64,000 nucleotides of DNA, taken from NCBI GenBank assembly GCA_037129475.1, contig JBAXUY010000001.1, positions 1-64,000 on the forward strand. Reading direction: 5' to 3'. The notes under the pieces were generated by a model that worked only from the letters and a program-made list of their open reading frames with translations, was not told where the DNA came from and did not search any database. The position numbers and the translations under genes are program-made. Origin of the DNA: RGVT01 sp037129475 (lineage in GTDB: Bacteria > Planctomycetota > Planctomycetia > Pirellulales > UBA1268). Numbering within the stretch: the stretch's first letter is position 1; each line of letters begins with the position of its first letter. Of the stretch, positions 26,489 through 35,875 are shown piece by piece.

Positions 26489-26918
26489 GAACGTGTTATC
26501 TGAATCAAGGGATGAGGTCACATTCTCGCTCGCAGTGGCGTTGGCTACCGGGCGAGTTCCGCAGCAGGCACGGTCTCGACCGGCATGTCGATCCCCCTGG
26601 GAATCAGCTGGATGCTCTTGCTGAGCGGGCTCGTTATGCCCATGGATATGAGCCGACGAAAAAGGCCCAGTTCACCTGCCACCCTGCTTCATGACCATTT
26701 TCCCTCATTTTAGGCAGGGGTAGGGAGGCGGTCCATGACCGAAATCCACAGAAATCGTGCAGAAACGACCCCGGGGCCGGGGTCGCGCCGCCCTGAATCC
26801 GGCCATGGGGCGAAGCGTTTGCGACTTGTCGAGGCAGCCGTCAGAGCCTGTTGCTGTCGATCGCCGGCGACTCGTCCTGACCTGCAACTCACGACCGAGT
26901 GACCATCTCGCCCGATGC
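26489..26918. other. 430-base intergenic region with one strong hairpin
   Basis: No convincing gene on either strand. The one clear structure is CGACCCCGG-GG-CCGGGGTCG at 26766-26785, a nine-base perfect stem, located beyond the 3' end of the leftward beta-helix gene (stop at 26919). It could terminate that transcript, but no T-run follows. The promoter of the PSD1 operon should not be here, since that operon starts at 26488 and runs left; its promoter would be in the right-hand part of this gap near 26500-26650. Confidence 0.4.
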
Positions 26919-27911
26919 TCAGGGCTCGATGACGTTGCCGGCGCCGTCGTCGCGGATCGCCCGCGGTGACGGGGGTTCAAAGCGATTGCGTCGCACCTCG
27001 TTATCGTCGGCAAAGTCTCGGTTGTCGCTGCTCGAGCCGAAGGGATGTCCGTCGTCCTCATGGCAGTAGCCGCTGCGGCCGTTTCGCGACCCCAGCCAGA
27101 TGGCGTGCGCGAAGGGCCCGAGCGTCTGGGTGTCGAACACATTGCTTGCAATGACGTTACCACGCGGCGTCTGGTGCCTCACCGTGCCCGCCTCGCCACA
27201 ATTGCGGTAGAGGTAGATGCCGCCGAAGGCGAGATTCTCGAATCGATTTTCCTCGATCCGATTCCAGGCCGACCCGTCGATCGCGATTACCTCCCGTGAT
27301 TGCCGCATGGCGAACGTGTTGCCGCGAATGACGTTGCCGCCGCTTTCGCAGTCGAGATACACGGCGGTCGAACACCCCCACCCGGTAATGCGCGACTGTT
27401 CGACGGTCACGTTCGTGACGCCGGGCGACACGTAGAGCGGAATCCGATAGTCGGCCTCGATCTCGACGTTGGAAATCAGGATCTTCGTCGGCGCCGCCGC
27501 CTGGGCCCGGTCCGTGTGGCCGAGGCTGACCGAAGACCTCCGCACCTGGTGTTCTTCGCCGTTGCGGCCCATTCCCATGATGCGGATCGACCCTCGGATC
27601 CGGCAGTTACGGATCACGACATTCTCCGGCCGCTCCCATCCGTCGGCGGTTCGCTTGGAGCGGATCAGCAGTTCCGTCGGTTTGCCCTCATTGAACCACC
27701 CGCCCTGCCGATCGATCACCGTGCCGGTGGCCGCGGCCCCTTCCAGAACGATCCTCTCCACCCGAGGTGCCGGCAGCATCTTCATGAGCGCCGACCGGCT
27801 CGTCGTGGTCAGCAGCAGACCGCTGGCGAGCAAGGCCAGGGTGGCAACAACGGCGAACGAACTCAGGAGCAGGCGACGTCGGGCGATGGTCGAAGCTGGC
27901 AGCAAGCCCAT
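26919..27911 (-). CDS. secreted right-handed parallel beta-helix protein
   Basis: 330 residues from the ATG at 27911 (MGLLPASTIARRRLLLSSFA), with one N-terminal hydrophobic anchor or signal (about 14-36). Beta-helix rungs: VVIRNCRIRGSIRI, NVEIEADYRIPLYVSPG, NVTVEQSRITGWGCSTAVYL, NVIRGNTFAMRQSREVIAID, NRIEENRFENLAFGGIYLY. This resembles polysaccharide lyase or carbohydrate-binding beta-helices, but no catalytic signature is recognisable. A single gene flanked by a 430-base gap and the O-acetylesterase gene. It is unlike the product at 18380, which is twice as long. Confidence 0.75.
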   Translation of the reverse strand: MGLLPASTIARRRLLLSSFAVVATLALLASGLLLTTTSRSALMKMLPAPRVERIVLEGAAATGTVIDRQGGWFNEGKPTELLIRSKRTADGWERPENVVIRNCRIRGSIRIMGMGRNGEEHQVRRSSVSLGHTDRAQAAAPTKILISNVEIEADYRIPLYVSPGVTNVTVEQSRITGWGCSTAVYLDCESGGNVIRGNTFAMRQSREVIAIDGSAWNRIEENRFENLAFGGIYLYRNCGEAGTVRHQTPRGNVIASNVFDTQTLGPFAHAIWLGSRNGRSGYCHEDDGHPFGSSSDNRDFADDNEVRRNRFEPPSPRAIRDDGAGNVIEP

Positions 27912-28061
27912 GAGAGCACCATCACCAATGATACACCGAGCGAGTTCGCTGGTTGGGCAAGCACCGACGTTCTCGATACCCGTGGTGCGCAAAGGCAATG
28001 CGAATGCCCCACGCGTCGGGCGCCACGTCGTTCCGGATTCCACCGGGGACCACCGGCCTCG

Positions 28062-29636
28062 CTAGTTCGCCGTGGCCGTCACACCCGGAAAATCATCGGT
28101 ACGAAATGGCGTCAGCGGCAGTCCGGCCGCTGAGTACATGTTGCACACCGGGTTGTCGGCCCATGCGTAGCGAACCGCGACCGGCTCGGACACCGCGTCG
28201 CTCCAGACCTCGATCCGGCCGTCCGGGAGAATCTTCGCCCGGGCTGCAACGAACTTTTTGTCGGCCCCGGTGATCGTGAACCCGATCGGTTCAGCGACGT
28301 CGAACGGCCGCCACTCGGCGGCCTTCGCCCCGATATTGTCGAACGAGAGCACGATCTTCGCGCCCTGCTTGTCCATCGACTTGTAGAGCGGGCTGCGGCA
28401 GGTGATCGCGGGAACCTTGTACGTCTCCGCGAGCGCCCAGCGGGCGAGTCGCTTGGCCACGTCCTGCTTGTTCTTCGGATGGATATCCTTCCCCTCACCG
28501 ATGTCGATGATCACTGCCTCACCGGTATTCGGCAGCTTTTTCATCGTCATCGTCTGGGCCTCGCGGAGTTCCGCCCAGTCGCTGTCGGACGGCTCCGTCT
28601 TCTCGGCCTTATAGTCGGCCAGTTGCACCCAATAGAAGGGAAAGTCGCCGAGCCCCCATTCTTCGCGCCACGACTTGATCATGAACGGAAATAGCTCGCG
28701 GTATTGATAGGCTTGAGGCGCGTTGGTCTCTCCCTGGTACCAGATCGCACCCTTGATGCCGTAGCCAATCGACGGAGTGAGCACGCCCGAGTGGATGTTG
28801 CCAGGACGGGCGTTGCCCTTCATGCGGGAATCAGGGTACTGCGGCTTACCACCCGGCTCCGGCTTCCCTTCCGCCTTCGCCTTCTCGGCGGCCTGCTTCC
28901 ACTCGGCCATCTTCTTCTCGAATTCGGCCTTCGCGTTCTCGTAGTTTGCCTCCTCCTTCAGCCACTTCTCGTGGAGCACCTTGAGAACGGGGTGTGCGGT
29001 GAGCTTGTCGCGCTTTACCCAGGCCTCGGCGGCGCTGCCGCCCCAGGCGTTGTTAATGAGGCCCACCGGCACGCCGAGCGTCTCGTGCAGTTGCCTGCCG
29101 AAGAAGTAGCCGACCGCCGAGAAGCTGACGACCGTCCCCGGCGAGCATGGGGCCCACTTGCCGTTGAAGTTCCACTGCGGATCCTGCGTGCCCACCTGTG
29201 GCACCGCTATCAGCCGGATGTTCGGAAAATTCGCCGCCGCCATCTCAAGGTCGGCGTCGTTCGCCTGGTTGACGCCCCACTGCATGTTCGACTGTCCGGC
29301 GCAGACCCAGACCTCGCCGATGAGCACGTCGTTGAACGTGACCGTATTGTTTCCCTTCACGGTGAGCGTGTGCGGGCCGCCGTATTCGATGACGGGATCA
29401 AGGAACACGTGCCACGTGCCATCGGCACCGGCCGTCGTGGACTTCGCCTGGCTGCCGAGCGTGACGGTGACTACCTCACCCGGGTCGGCCTTGCCCCACA
29501 CTTTGTTCTTTATGCCCTGCTGGAGCACCATGTGGTTGCCGAACATGTTGTTGAGCGCAACGTCGGCTTGGACGGCGGGAGCGAGAAGGGCCAGCGCGAC
29601 GCCGGCGACGAGCACGGCTGGGCAGCGGCAAGACAT
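28062..29636 (-). CDS. sialate O-acetylesterase-like SGNH hydrolase (SASA family)
   Basis: 524 residues from the ATG at 29636 (MSCRCPAVLVAGVALALLAP), a signal peptide. VWVCAGQSNMQWGV carries the GQSNM nucleophile-Ser block of the SASA (DUF303) family; GAIWYQGETNA, with the conserved Gln, and DIGEGKDIHPKNK, with the Asp/His pair, complete the SGNH catalytic set. A Lys/Glu-rich helical insert lies at about 245-285. It would remove O-acetyl groups from sialic acid or other sugars in the periplasm or outside. It is 20 kb from the sialidase cluster, so a link to sialic acid is plausible but not shown. Confidence 0.85.
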   Translation of the reverse strand: MSCRCPAVLVAGVALALLAPAVQADVALNNMFGNHMVLQQGIKNKVWGKADPGEVVTVTLGSQAKSTTAGADGTWHVFLDPVIEYGGPHTLTVKGNNTVTFNDVLIGEVWVCAGQSNMQWGVNQANDADLEMAAANFPNIRLIAVPQVGTQDPQWNFNGKWAPCSPGTVVSFSAVGYFFGRQLHETLGVPVGLINNAWGGSAAEAWVKRDKLTAHPVLKVLHEKWLKEEANYENAKAEFEKKMAEWKQAAEKAKAEGKPEPGGKPQYPDSRMKGNARPGNIHSGVLTPSIGYGIKGAIWYQGETNAPQAYQYRELFPFMIKSWREEWGLGDFPFYWVQLADYKAEKTEPSDSDWAELREAQTMTMKKLPNTGEAVIIDIGEGKDIHPKNKQDVAKRLARWALAETYKVPAITCRSPLYKSMDKQGAKIVLSFDNIGAKAAEWRPFDVAEPIGFTITGADKKFVAARAKILPDGRIEVWSDAVSEPVAVRYAWADNPVCNMYSAAGLPLTPFRTDDFPGVTATAN

Positions 29637-29964
29637 CAGTGAACACTCCGGCCGTTGGAAAAATCCCGGGCCGGCGGCCCGGATGAACCGCTCATCGCAG
29701 TAGGGTACATTGGCAGCTCGATTCCGCAACGACTGTAGAAACCTGGTGGAGGAGATCGGCATGCATTCCGGCGAGCGATTCCACGGCGCATCCGGAGGCG
29801 TCGTGACCGGCTATCCGGCCGAGCCGCGCGGCCGCTCCCCCGTCCGGTGCAGGTGGAAAGCGTCCCGAACGACCTTGGCCCCGATGCCGAGCGCCCGTGA
29901 GGCGCCCTTCCGAGCATTGTCCAACGGTCGGTATTCAGGAACGCCAAAGGGTTCACTGCCGAGT
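29637..29964. other. intergenic region upstream of the O-acetylesterase gene
   Basis: About 330 bases with no recognisable gene on either strand and no strong repeat before the 21-bp-period element at 29965. It presumably carries the leftward promoter of the O-acetylesterase gene. Confidence 0.4.
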
Positions 29965-30056
29965 CGCTTGCCCGCCAGGCAGTGATCGCTCGCGGCGAAT
30001 TCGTCCCAGCCTGCGCCCAATTCGTCCCTGCACGCGCCGGATTCGTCACTTTGCCG
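29965..30056. repeat. 21-bp-period intergenic repeat element, copy 2
   Basis: CGCTTGCCC at 29965 is followed after exactly 33 bases by units starting at 29998, 30019 and 30040, each 21 bases apart (AATTCGTCCCAGCCTGCG, AATTCGTCCCTGCACGCG, then GATTCGTCACTTTGCC). Lead, spacing, unit period and terminal unit match copy 1 at 11299-11410. It lies in the 650-base divergent gap between the O-acetylesterase and the 1313-residue gene. Confidence 0.75.
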
Positions 30057-30129
30057 TGACGCTCCGTTGCCGAGACGGAAGCGACGGATACGCCATCCGC
30101 CTTTTTGTTTCTCCCCGGGGTCGCTTTGC

Positions 30130-30189
30130 GGCGCCGTGCCTTCCGGCGCCGCGTCAAAATCTGCGCTAACCGTCGCGTCAAAATGTGCG
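30130..30189. repeat. hairpin plus 24-bp direct repeat upstream of the 1313-residue gene
   Basis: GGCGCCG (30130-30136) and CGGCGCC (30144-30150) form a seven-base stem. It is immediately followed by GCGTCAAAATCTGCG at 30151 and GCGTCAAAATGTGCG at 30175, a direct repeat at 24-base offset. The block lies about 100 bases upstream of the start at 30286 and could be regulatory. Confidence 0.45.
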
Positions 30190-30285
30190 TTCGTGTCGGC
30201 GTCAGCAGGGCCACCGTCGTCGCGGCAGATGGTTCCATCACCAGGGGCGGGGCAGTAGGATGCGACAATCAACGGGAGCCAAGAG

Positions 30286-33200
30286 ATGCGCTGGAAAGGG
30301 ATTGCTACACGCCGCTGGAGCCGTCTTTGGGTTTGCCACATCACGGTGATTCTCACCTTCGGCTTGTTCTTCGCGGACGAGCCAGCCGGCGCGACGCTCC
30401 TCAACCTGCAGGTGCTGGGGCACGCGGGCAATTCGCAGGGCGGCCCTGACGAGCCACCGCCAGCGTATCGCGGCGCCGGCGCGGCCGGCGGGCCGGAGGA
30501 TTTTTGGAATGGCATCCACACCGAATCCTTCAACCAGCCGCTGCAGATCAGCCGGCCGGCGAAATTGCTCGCCGCCGACGGGAAGACGCCGCTGCCCGTG
30601 CAGATCAAATTCAAGGGTTTCAAGGGCGCTGATCATTGGTCTCCCGCCGATGGAGCTCCTGTCGACAACGCGCTCTTGAACTCCTATCTCGTCGGAGGTG
30701 CCGACGCGAGCGTGACGATCGAGGGGCTGCAGCCGGGCAAGCCCTACGACGTGTGGCTCTTCGGCAGCAACTCGCGCGCGGGCGCGGGGGCGAAGTTCAG
30801 TGTGAACGGCGGCCCGCCGCAGTCCACCCAGGGCACGGCGGGCGCGGCGTTCACGCGCGGCACCGACTATGTGGAATTCAAAAACGCAGCGGCGGACGAC
30901 GCCGGCCGCCTGAAAATCACGCTCGACGCGGTGAACCCGGACACTCTGCCGGTGGCCATCCTGAACGGGCTGCAACTGCGCGGCGAATTTCCCGCCCGCG
31001 CGACCGCGTCGTCTTCGGACACGGACTCGAACCGCTGGGCGCTCAAGTGCTGGCTCAAGGCCGAAGACCTGGCCGGCGCCGGCCTGCGGCCCGGCGACGC
31101 TGTGCGACTGTGGAAGGATGCCGGTTGGGGCCTGCGCTTTGAGCCGGACGCGAACCCGCCCATGTCCGATGCCGCGCCGGTGTATGCGGAGATCGCCGTG
31201 CCGGGCACGTCCAAGCGGGTTCCGGTCGTACAGTTCAACGGCGAATCCGGCCTCCGGCAACTCGATGCGCTCGAAGCGCGGGACGAAGTGGTCACCGCCT
31301 ACATCGTCTTCCGCACGCCGGATTCGCCGCGATGGAAAAAAATCGTCGCCCGGCGCGACGGCGCGCTGTGCACCTACGACGGGGACGTTCCCTCAACGCT
31401 CGTGCCGCGCGGCTTTTACACGGCCTACCGCGAAACCGGGCTGCGCCTGGGAGCGGCCGATCGGCTGCCGCTCGCCATCACCGCGCACCAGGGCGAATAC
31501 AACCGCGACGCCCGGTTCGGAGGAGAGATCGCGGAAGTCATCGTGTTTGCCCGACTGTTTGGTTCGCCGGACGACCAGGCCATCAGTGCCGAGCAGCAGG
31601 CGGTTGAAAAGTATCTGGCCGCGAAATATTTCCAGCCGGACGAAAAGGCCGTGCGGGCGGCCGTGCCCTGGCAGCCACAGCGGACATCCGTGCCGGCACC
31701 GGCGGGCGCTCCCGCCGCGTCACGCGTTTCGTCAACGCCGAGCGCTGCTCCGGCAGTGGACACCGCAATCGGCTTGAAGTCGCCCAACGTCTTCTCCCAG
31801 GCAGCTGGTGGCGGCGCGGGAGGTTTCGAATACGCCGCCGGAGACGTCACGCTGCCGTTCAGCTACGTGGCGGAGGTGTCCGACCGTCCGCGTCCGAAGC
31901 CCCTCGACTTTCCCGGGCAGCCCAACCCCGATTGCTGCCACGCCTTCGTGCGGATCGATGGCGAGTTGTGGATGTTCCGCATCGACTTCATCGCCGACAA
32001 GGGCCGGATCGGCCGGTTCAAGGGCCCGAACATCGACGACATGACCAGGATGGAGGACGGCACCTACCCGCCCGAGGTCGGGCTGGGATGGCTGCTGGGC
32101 GGACTCTGGTACGACCAGGCCGAGCGAAAACTCTACGCGCCGGTCCACATCGAGCAGGAGGGCAATTACCGGTTCCATCCCGCGTGGGGCTGGTTCTCGC
32201 GCAAGATCGGCCTCGCGACCAGCGCGGACAAGGGGAAGACCTGGAAATACGAGGGCGACATCGTCACGCCGGAGACGTACTACCACACGCGCGACGCCTA
32301 CAAGTTTTCCGGATCCGACACGTCGAACGGCGTCGCCGATTTCGGTTTCTACGTCGATTCGCGTGGCGGCTACTTCTACATCTTTCCGCTGGAGAGCTGG
32401 TATCCCAAGGGGGAATGGGGGGCCCGCTGGGCGCCACGCGCCGCCCGCTGCGCCATCGCCGACAAGATGGCCCCCGGCACATGGCGTTACTTCCACCAGG
32501 GCACGTGGGACCAGCCGGCGCTCGGCGGCAAATCCAGCATCATCGGAGCCAGCTATTTCTGGGGCGTCATCTACAGCACGAAACTGAATCGCTACGTTTC
32601 CATCGCGCCCTACAACAAGGATCCCTGGTGGCCGCCCCATGCCTACAACGTCGATGGCGTGATCATCGGCACCTGCACGGACCTGTCGAAGCAGGACTGG
32701 GTGTGGGGACATTTTTCCGAGGGCATGCACGGCTTCATGAAGCTGTTCAACGCCACGGGCGACGGCATCGAAACGTGCGATGACGAGCTGCGGTTCTATT
32801 CCTTCTTCGCCGACAATTCCTACCAGAACCTCGACGTCACGCTGGTCGATAAACCGATGCAGGTGAACCAGGGGACGCCCCGTTTCGGCTTCCAGCCGAA
32901 TCCTGAATCCTCGGATCCCATCCTCTCGCGTCGGACGAAGATCGTCGGCTCAGCCAGCCCGGAAATGAGGTATGCCGGCGACTGGAGGGAGAAAGCCGAC
33001 CCGAAGGAGTATTACGAAGGCCGGCTGCGCGAGAGCAGCACCGCCGGCGACAGCGTGGAGTTCGAATTCACCGGGCCCGACATCTACTGGCGCGCCCTGC
33101 GCTCCCCGGAAAGCGGACAGGCGGACGTTTTTCTCGATGGCACGTATCGAAAGACCGTCGATTGCTACAGCCCGCGGGCCACGGTGAGCGAGAATTTCGT

Positions 33201-34227
33201 CTACATCAAGACGGGTCTCGATCCCGACAAGCCCCATACGATCAAGATCGTCGTCAAGGGCGCCCATCATCCGAAATCGAAGGGGAACGCCATCGGGCAC
33301 ATGGCCTTCGAGTTCGGGGCGGAAAGCTACCGGGCGTCCGCGGGTTTCAGCAGCATCATGGGCAAGAACAACTGGCGCTATCTGCAGCACGCCGGCGATG
33401 TCGAGAAAGCACTGCGATTCATCCCCAGCGACGAGGTGTTCACCCGCGACTGGCAGGGGGAGGGCGGCGTTCGCATCGGCAACAAGTATCAGATCCCGGA
33501 CGCCGGCCTTGAGGCCGTGCGGCGGTGGGTGGCGCCCCATGGGGGAACAGTGCGCGTCGAGGGAGAGGTCGCCACCGACCCCCCGGGCAGCGCCTCGGCA
33601 CGGCTGCTGAAGGGGACGGAGGAGCTGTGGCAAGCCGGTTCCAAGGAGCCTGAAGCCCCGGCGCGGCACGACCTGAAAATCGAGGTGGCTCAGGGCGACA
33701 CGCTCAGTTTCGTGGCCGCCTTGAAGGGCGAAATAGGAAAGGTTCTCTGGGACCCGGTGATCACCTATCTCCGCAGTGAACCGCCGGTGTTCCGCCCGAA
33801 TCCGCCCGGCGACGAGAATCTCGCGATCGGGAAATACGCCCGGCCCAAGATGCTCTCCTTCGCCGCGCAGCCGTTCAATGCGGTCGACGGGGATGCACGG
33901 TCGGCGTTTGCGATCTACGCGGACGACCGCATCACATCCGGCGACGACTGGTTGCACGTGGACCTCGAACGGCCCCAGACGATCGATCAGTATGTCGTCG
34001 TGTCCAAGCCGTCAGTTGCGGCCTGGCGGCCGGCGACGTTCATGCTCCAGAAAAGCGACGACGGCTTTGCGTGGACCGACGTGGACAAGGTTACGGACAA
34101 CCGCGAGGATCGCTGCGAACGAACGGTCCCCGCCTTCACGGCGAGGCATGTTCGACTGTACCTGCCGCAGGGAAAACCTTTTTCCATCGATGAATTCGAG
34201 CTGTATCACCGCGGCAAGGCCGAGTGA
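30286..34227 (+). CDS. 1313-residue secreted mosaic protein with lectin-like and discoidin domains
   Basis: A signal peptide (to about residue 37, PAGATLLN) is followed by four visible parts. Residues about 38-230 share a domain with the product at 44395 (PPPAYRGAGAAGG, ADHWSPADGAP, LLNSYLVGG, FGSNSRAGAGA). About 240-440 look like a concanavalin/LamG-type fold (NRWALKCWLKAEDLAGAGLR; GEIAEVIVFARLFGSPDDQA). About 500-900 are propeller-like with an Asp-box-type SADKGKTW. The last 140 residues are a discoidin/F5-8C domain (AVDGDARSAFAIYADD; WLHVDLERPQTIDQYVVVSK). No catalytic motif is identifiable. It presumably binds or cleaves polysaccharide. Convergent with the SDR operon (stops 12 bases apart). 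Confidence 0.7.
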   Translation: MRWKGIATRRWSRLWVCHITVILTFGLFFADEPAGATLLNLQVLGHAGNSQGGPDEPPPAYRGAGAAGGPEDFWNGIHTESFNQPLQISRPAKLLAADGKTPLPVQIKFKGFKGADHWSPADGAPVDNALLNSYLVGGADASVTIEGLQPGKPYDVWLFGSNSRAGAGAKFSVNGGPPQSTQGTAGAAFTRGTDYVEFKNAAADDAGRLKITLDAVNPDTLPVAILNGLQLRGEFPARATASSSDTDSNRWALKCWLKAEDLAGAGLRPGDAVRLWKDAGWGLRFEPDANPPMSDAAPVYAEIAVPGTSKRVPVVQFNGESGLRQLDALEARDEVVTAYIVFRTPDSPRWKKIVARRDGALCTYDGDVPSTLVPRGFYTAYRETGLRLGAADRLPLAITAHQGEYNRDARFGGEIAEVIVFARLFGSPDDQAISAEQQAVEKYLAAKYFQPDEKAVRAAVPWQPQRTSVPAPAGAPAASRVSSTPSAAPAVDTAIGLKSPNVFSQAAGGGAGGFEYAAGDVTLPFSYVAEVSDRPRPKPLDFPGQPNPDCCHAFVRIDGELWMFRIDFIADKGRIGRFKGPNIDDMTRMEDGTYPPEVGLGWLLGGLWYDQAERKLYAPVHIEQEGNYRFHPAWGWFSRKIGLATSADKGKTWKYEGDIVTPETYYHTRDAYKFSGSDTSNGVADFGFYVDSRGGYFYIFPLESWYPKGEWGARWAPRAARCAIADKMAPGTWRYFHQGTWDQPALGGKSSIIGASYFWGVIYSTKLNRYVSIAPYNKDPWWPPHAYNVDGVIIGTCTDLSKQDWVWGHFSEGMHGFMKLFNATGDGIETCDDELRFYSFFADNSYQNLDVTLVDKPMQVNQGTPRFGFQPNPESSDPILSRRTKIVGSASPEMRYAGDWREKADPKEYYEGRLRESSTAGDSVEFEFTGPDIYWRALRSPESGQADVFLDGTYRKTVDCYSPRATVSENFVYIKTGLDPDKPHTIKIVVKGAHHPKSKGNAIGHMAFEFGAESYRASAGFSSIMGKNNWRYLQHAGDVEKALRFIPSDEVFTRDWQGEGGVRIGNKYQIPDAGLEAVRRWVAPHGGTVRVEGEVATDPPGSASARLLKGTEELWQAGSKEPEAPARHDLKIEVAQGDTLSFVAALKGEIGKVLWDPVITYLRSEPPVFRPNPPGDENLAIGKYARPKMLSFAAQPFNAVDGDARSAFAIYADDRITSGDDWLHVDLERPQTIDQYVVVSKPSVAAWRPATFMLQKSDDGFAWTDVDKVTDNREDRCERTVPAFTARHVRLYLPQGKPFSIDEFELYHRGKAE

Positions 34228-34238
34228 CCGCTTGAAGT

Positions 34239-35051
34239 TCACCAGAAGACGCTGCCGCCGGCATTGATCGCCAGATTGCCGCCGTCCACCGGAATCAGTG
34301 CGCCGGTGACCATCGAAGACGCCGGAGACGCGAGGAACAGCACCGGGCCGATCATCTCGTCCGGCCGGCCCAGGCGACCCATCGGGATGCCGCGCAACAC
34401 CTGCTCGTTCGACGCCTTGCAGGCGGGATCGGCCAGGCGGGCCTCCCACCACGTGTTCGTGAACTGGCAGGGCAGCAACGCGTTCACGCGGATGTCGTGC
34501 CGTGCCCACGCCACGGCCGCTTCGCGCGTCAACTGCCCCACACCCGCCTTGGCCACGCCATACGCCATCGCGCCGCGGCCGAGCGCATTCATGCCGCCGA
34601 TCGAGCCGATGTTGATGATGGAGCCACCCTGGCCACGGGCGATCATCCGGCGCCCGGCCTCCTGCATGCAGAGGAAATAGCCGGTGAGGTTGGTGTCAAG
34701 CATGTGCCGCCACGAGGCGAGCGTCACGTCCTCCGGCTGAAATCGCTCGATCGCGGCGGAGATGCCGTTCACGAGAATGTCGAGCGCCGGATGCAGCGCA
34801 TCGAATTTCGCGAACAGGTCGGCCACGTTTTTTTCATCGGAAACGTCCACCGCCAGTGCATCCGCACGGCCGCCACCCGCACGGATGCGGGCGGCCACGG
34901 TGTCACCGCTCGCTCCGGCCATGTCCACGACGACCACGGCGGCACCGGCACCGGCCAGCCCTTCGCAGATCGCGGAGCCGAGGCTGCCACCGCCGCCGGT
35001 GACCATCGCCACGCGTCCGGTCAGGTCAAACAAGGAATTGGAAGGCTTCAT
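34239..35051 (-). CDS. SDR-family NAD(P)-dependent oxidoreductase
   Basis: 270 residues. The N-terminal cofactor motif TGGGGSLGSAIC (TGxxxGxG), the ILVNG strand motif and the catalytic YGVAK (YxxxK) with a preceding Ser in NIGSIGG define a classical short-chain dehydrogenase, similar in layout to gluconate 5-dehydrogenase-type or sugar-acid reductases. TGALIPVDGG closes the Rossmann core. Last gene of a five-gene leftward operon beginning at 38650. It probably oxidises or reduces a hydroxyl of a sugar or sugar acid. Starts 10 bases downstream of the decarboxylase-like gene's stop. Confidence 0.85.
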   Translation of the reverse strand: MKPSNSLFDLTGRVAMVTGGGGSLGSAICEGLAGAGAAVVVVDMAGASGDTVAARIRAGGGRADALAVDVSDEKNVADLFAKFDALHPALDILVNGISAAIERFQPEDVTLASWRHMLDTNLTGYFLCMQEAGRRMIARGQGGSIINIGSIGGMNALGRGAMAYGVAKAGVGQLTREAAVAWARHDIRVNALLPCQFTNTWWEARLADPACKASNEQVLRGIPMGRLGRPDEMIGPVLFLASPASSMVTGALIPVDGGNLAINAGGSVFW

Positions 35052-35061
35052 GGGCGGGAGC

Positions 35062-35859
35062 TCATTTCGCTTCGGCTGCCAGGTAGTCGTGCAGCACCAC
35101 GCCGCCGATCAGGGAAAAATCGCCGCACCAGTAATAGGCGTCGAGATGCTCGCGGACCGGCAGGCGGTACATGGGGATCGTGGCGTGCGGATGCACCTCG
35201 GCCGTGCCCGTGCCGCCGAAGCACTGCGTGATGTCCATGTCCACGAAGTCGCGGGCGGTCAACTGGCGCACCGCGTAGCCGCCGTGGATGTGCGGCATGA
35301 TTTTCAGGTTGATGTTCGTCACCGGATTGACGTGCTGGCAGACCTCCTCGAACGTCGCGCGCCGGGCCTTGTAGTGCATCGTGCCGGTGAAGACGGTCAG
35401 CCCGTTGGCGATCACCTGGCCGACGAAGATGTCTCCTCGCGCCTCGAGCGTCACGGTGGCGAAACGCTTGGGCTGGCCGTGAAACTCGCGGCCGCCGGCC
35501 ATCGCGCGGTCGTTGTCCACGTAGAAGTAGGGCGAATAGGCGCCCACCACGGTCTTGCCGGCGGACTTGTACCGCGCTGCGACCATGATGTTCGCCTCGT
35601 ACGTGTCGCGGCCCATTCCGGGAACGTCGCCCCAGCGCGCGATCTGCACCATCACCACGTCGTTGATCGATTCGAGCGGCGGCGGCAAGAGCGCGGCGAT
35701 GGCTGCCGGGTCGGTGCGGTATTGAATGGCGAGCACTTCGCCGTCCGAGAAGCGGGCGGGCGGACGGCCATGCAGCGGCGCGTCCATCGGGATGGAGTGT
35801 GCCGCGAGCGCGCGGTGCGGAACGGAAGCATCGGGTTTGGACGTCGCAGTCGGATTCAT
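35062..35859 (-). CDS. acetoacetate decarboxylase-family protein
   Basis: 265 residues from the ATG at 35859, preceded by AGGAG; the open frame further upstream lies inside the neighbour and is not coding. GREFHGQPKRFATVTLEARG corresponds to the block carrying the Schiff-base Lys of acetoacetate decarboxylase (G-R-E-x-x-G-x-P-K). AAIAALLPPPLE and YSPYFYVDND also fit. Family members include decarboxylases and lactonase- or hydratase-like enzymes acting on beta-keto or 2-keto acids. Placed between two SDRs and a UlaG-like hydrolase, it may decarboxylate or dehydrate an oxidised sugar intermediate. Confidence 0.78.
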   Translation of the reverse strand: MNPTATSKPDASVPHRALAAHSIPMDAPLHGRPPARFSDGEVLAIQYRTDPAAIAALLPPPLESINDVVMVQIARWGDVPGMGRDTYEANIMVAARYKSAGKTVVGAYSPYFYVDNDRAMAGGREFHGQPKRFATVTLEARGDIFVGQVIANGLTVFTGTMHYKARRATFEEVCQHVNPVTNINLKIMPHIHGGYAVRQLTARDFVDMDITQCFGGTGTAEVHPHATIPMYRLPVREHLDAYYWCGDFSLIGGVVLHDYLAAEAK

Positions 35860-35875
35860 GGCTTCTCCTTTTCGA

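Noticed and set aside
30660..30667. An eighth TGTCGACA inside the 1313-residue gene
   Set aside because: It lies within a conserved coding stretch (GAPVDNALLNSYL), so it is explained by protein sequence, not regulation.
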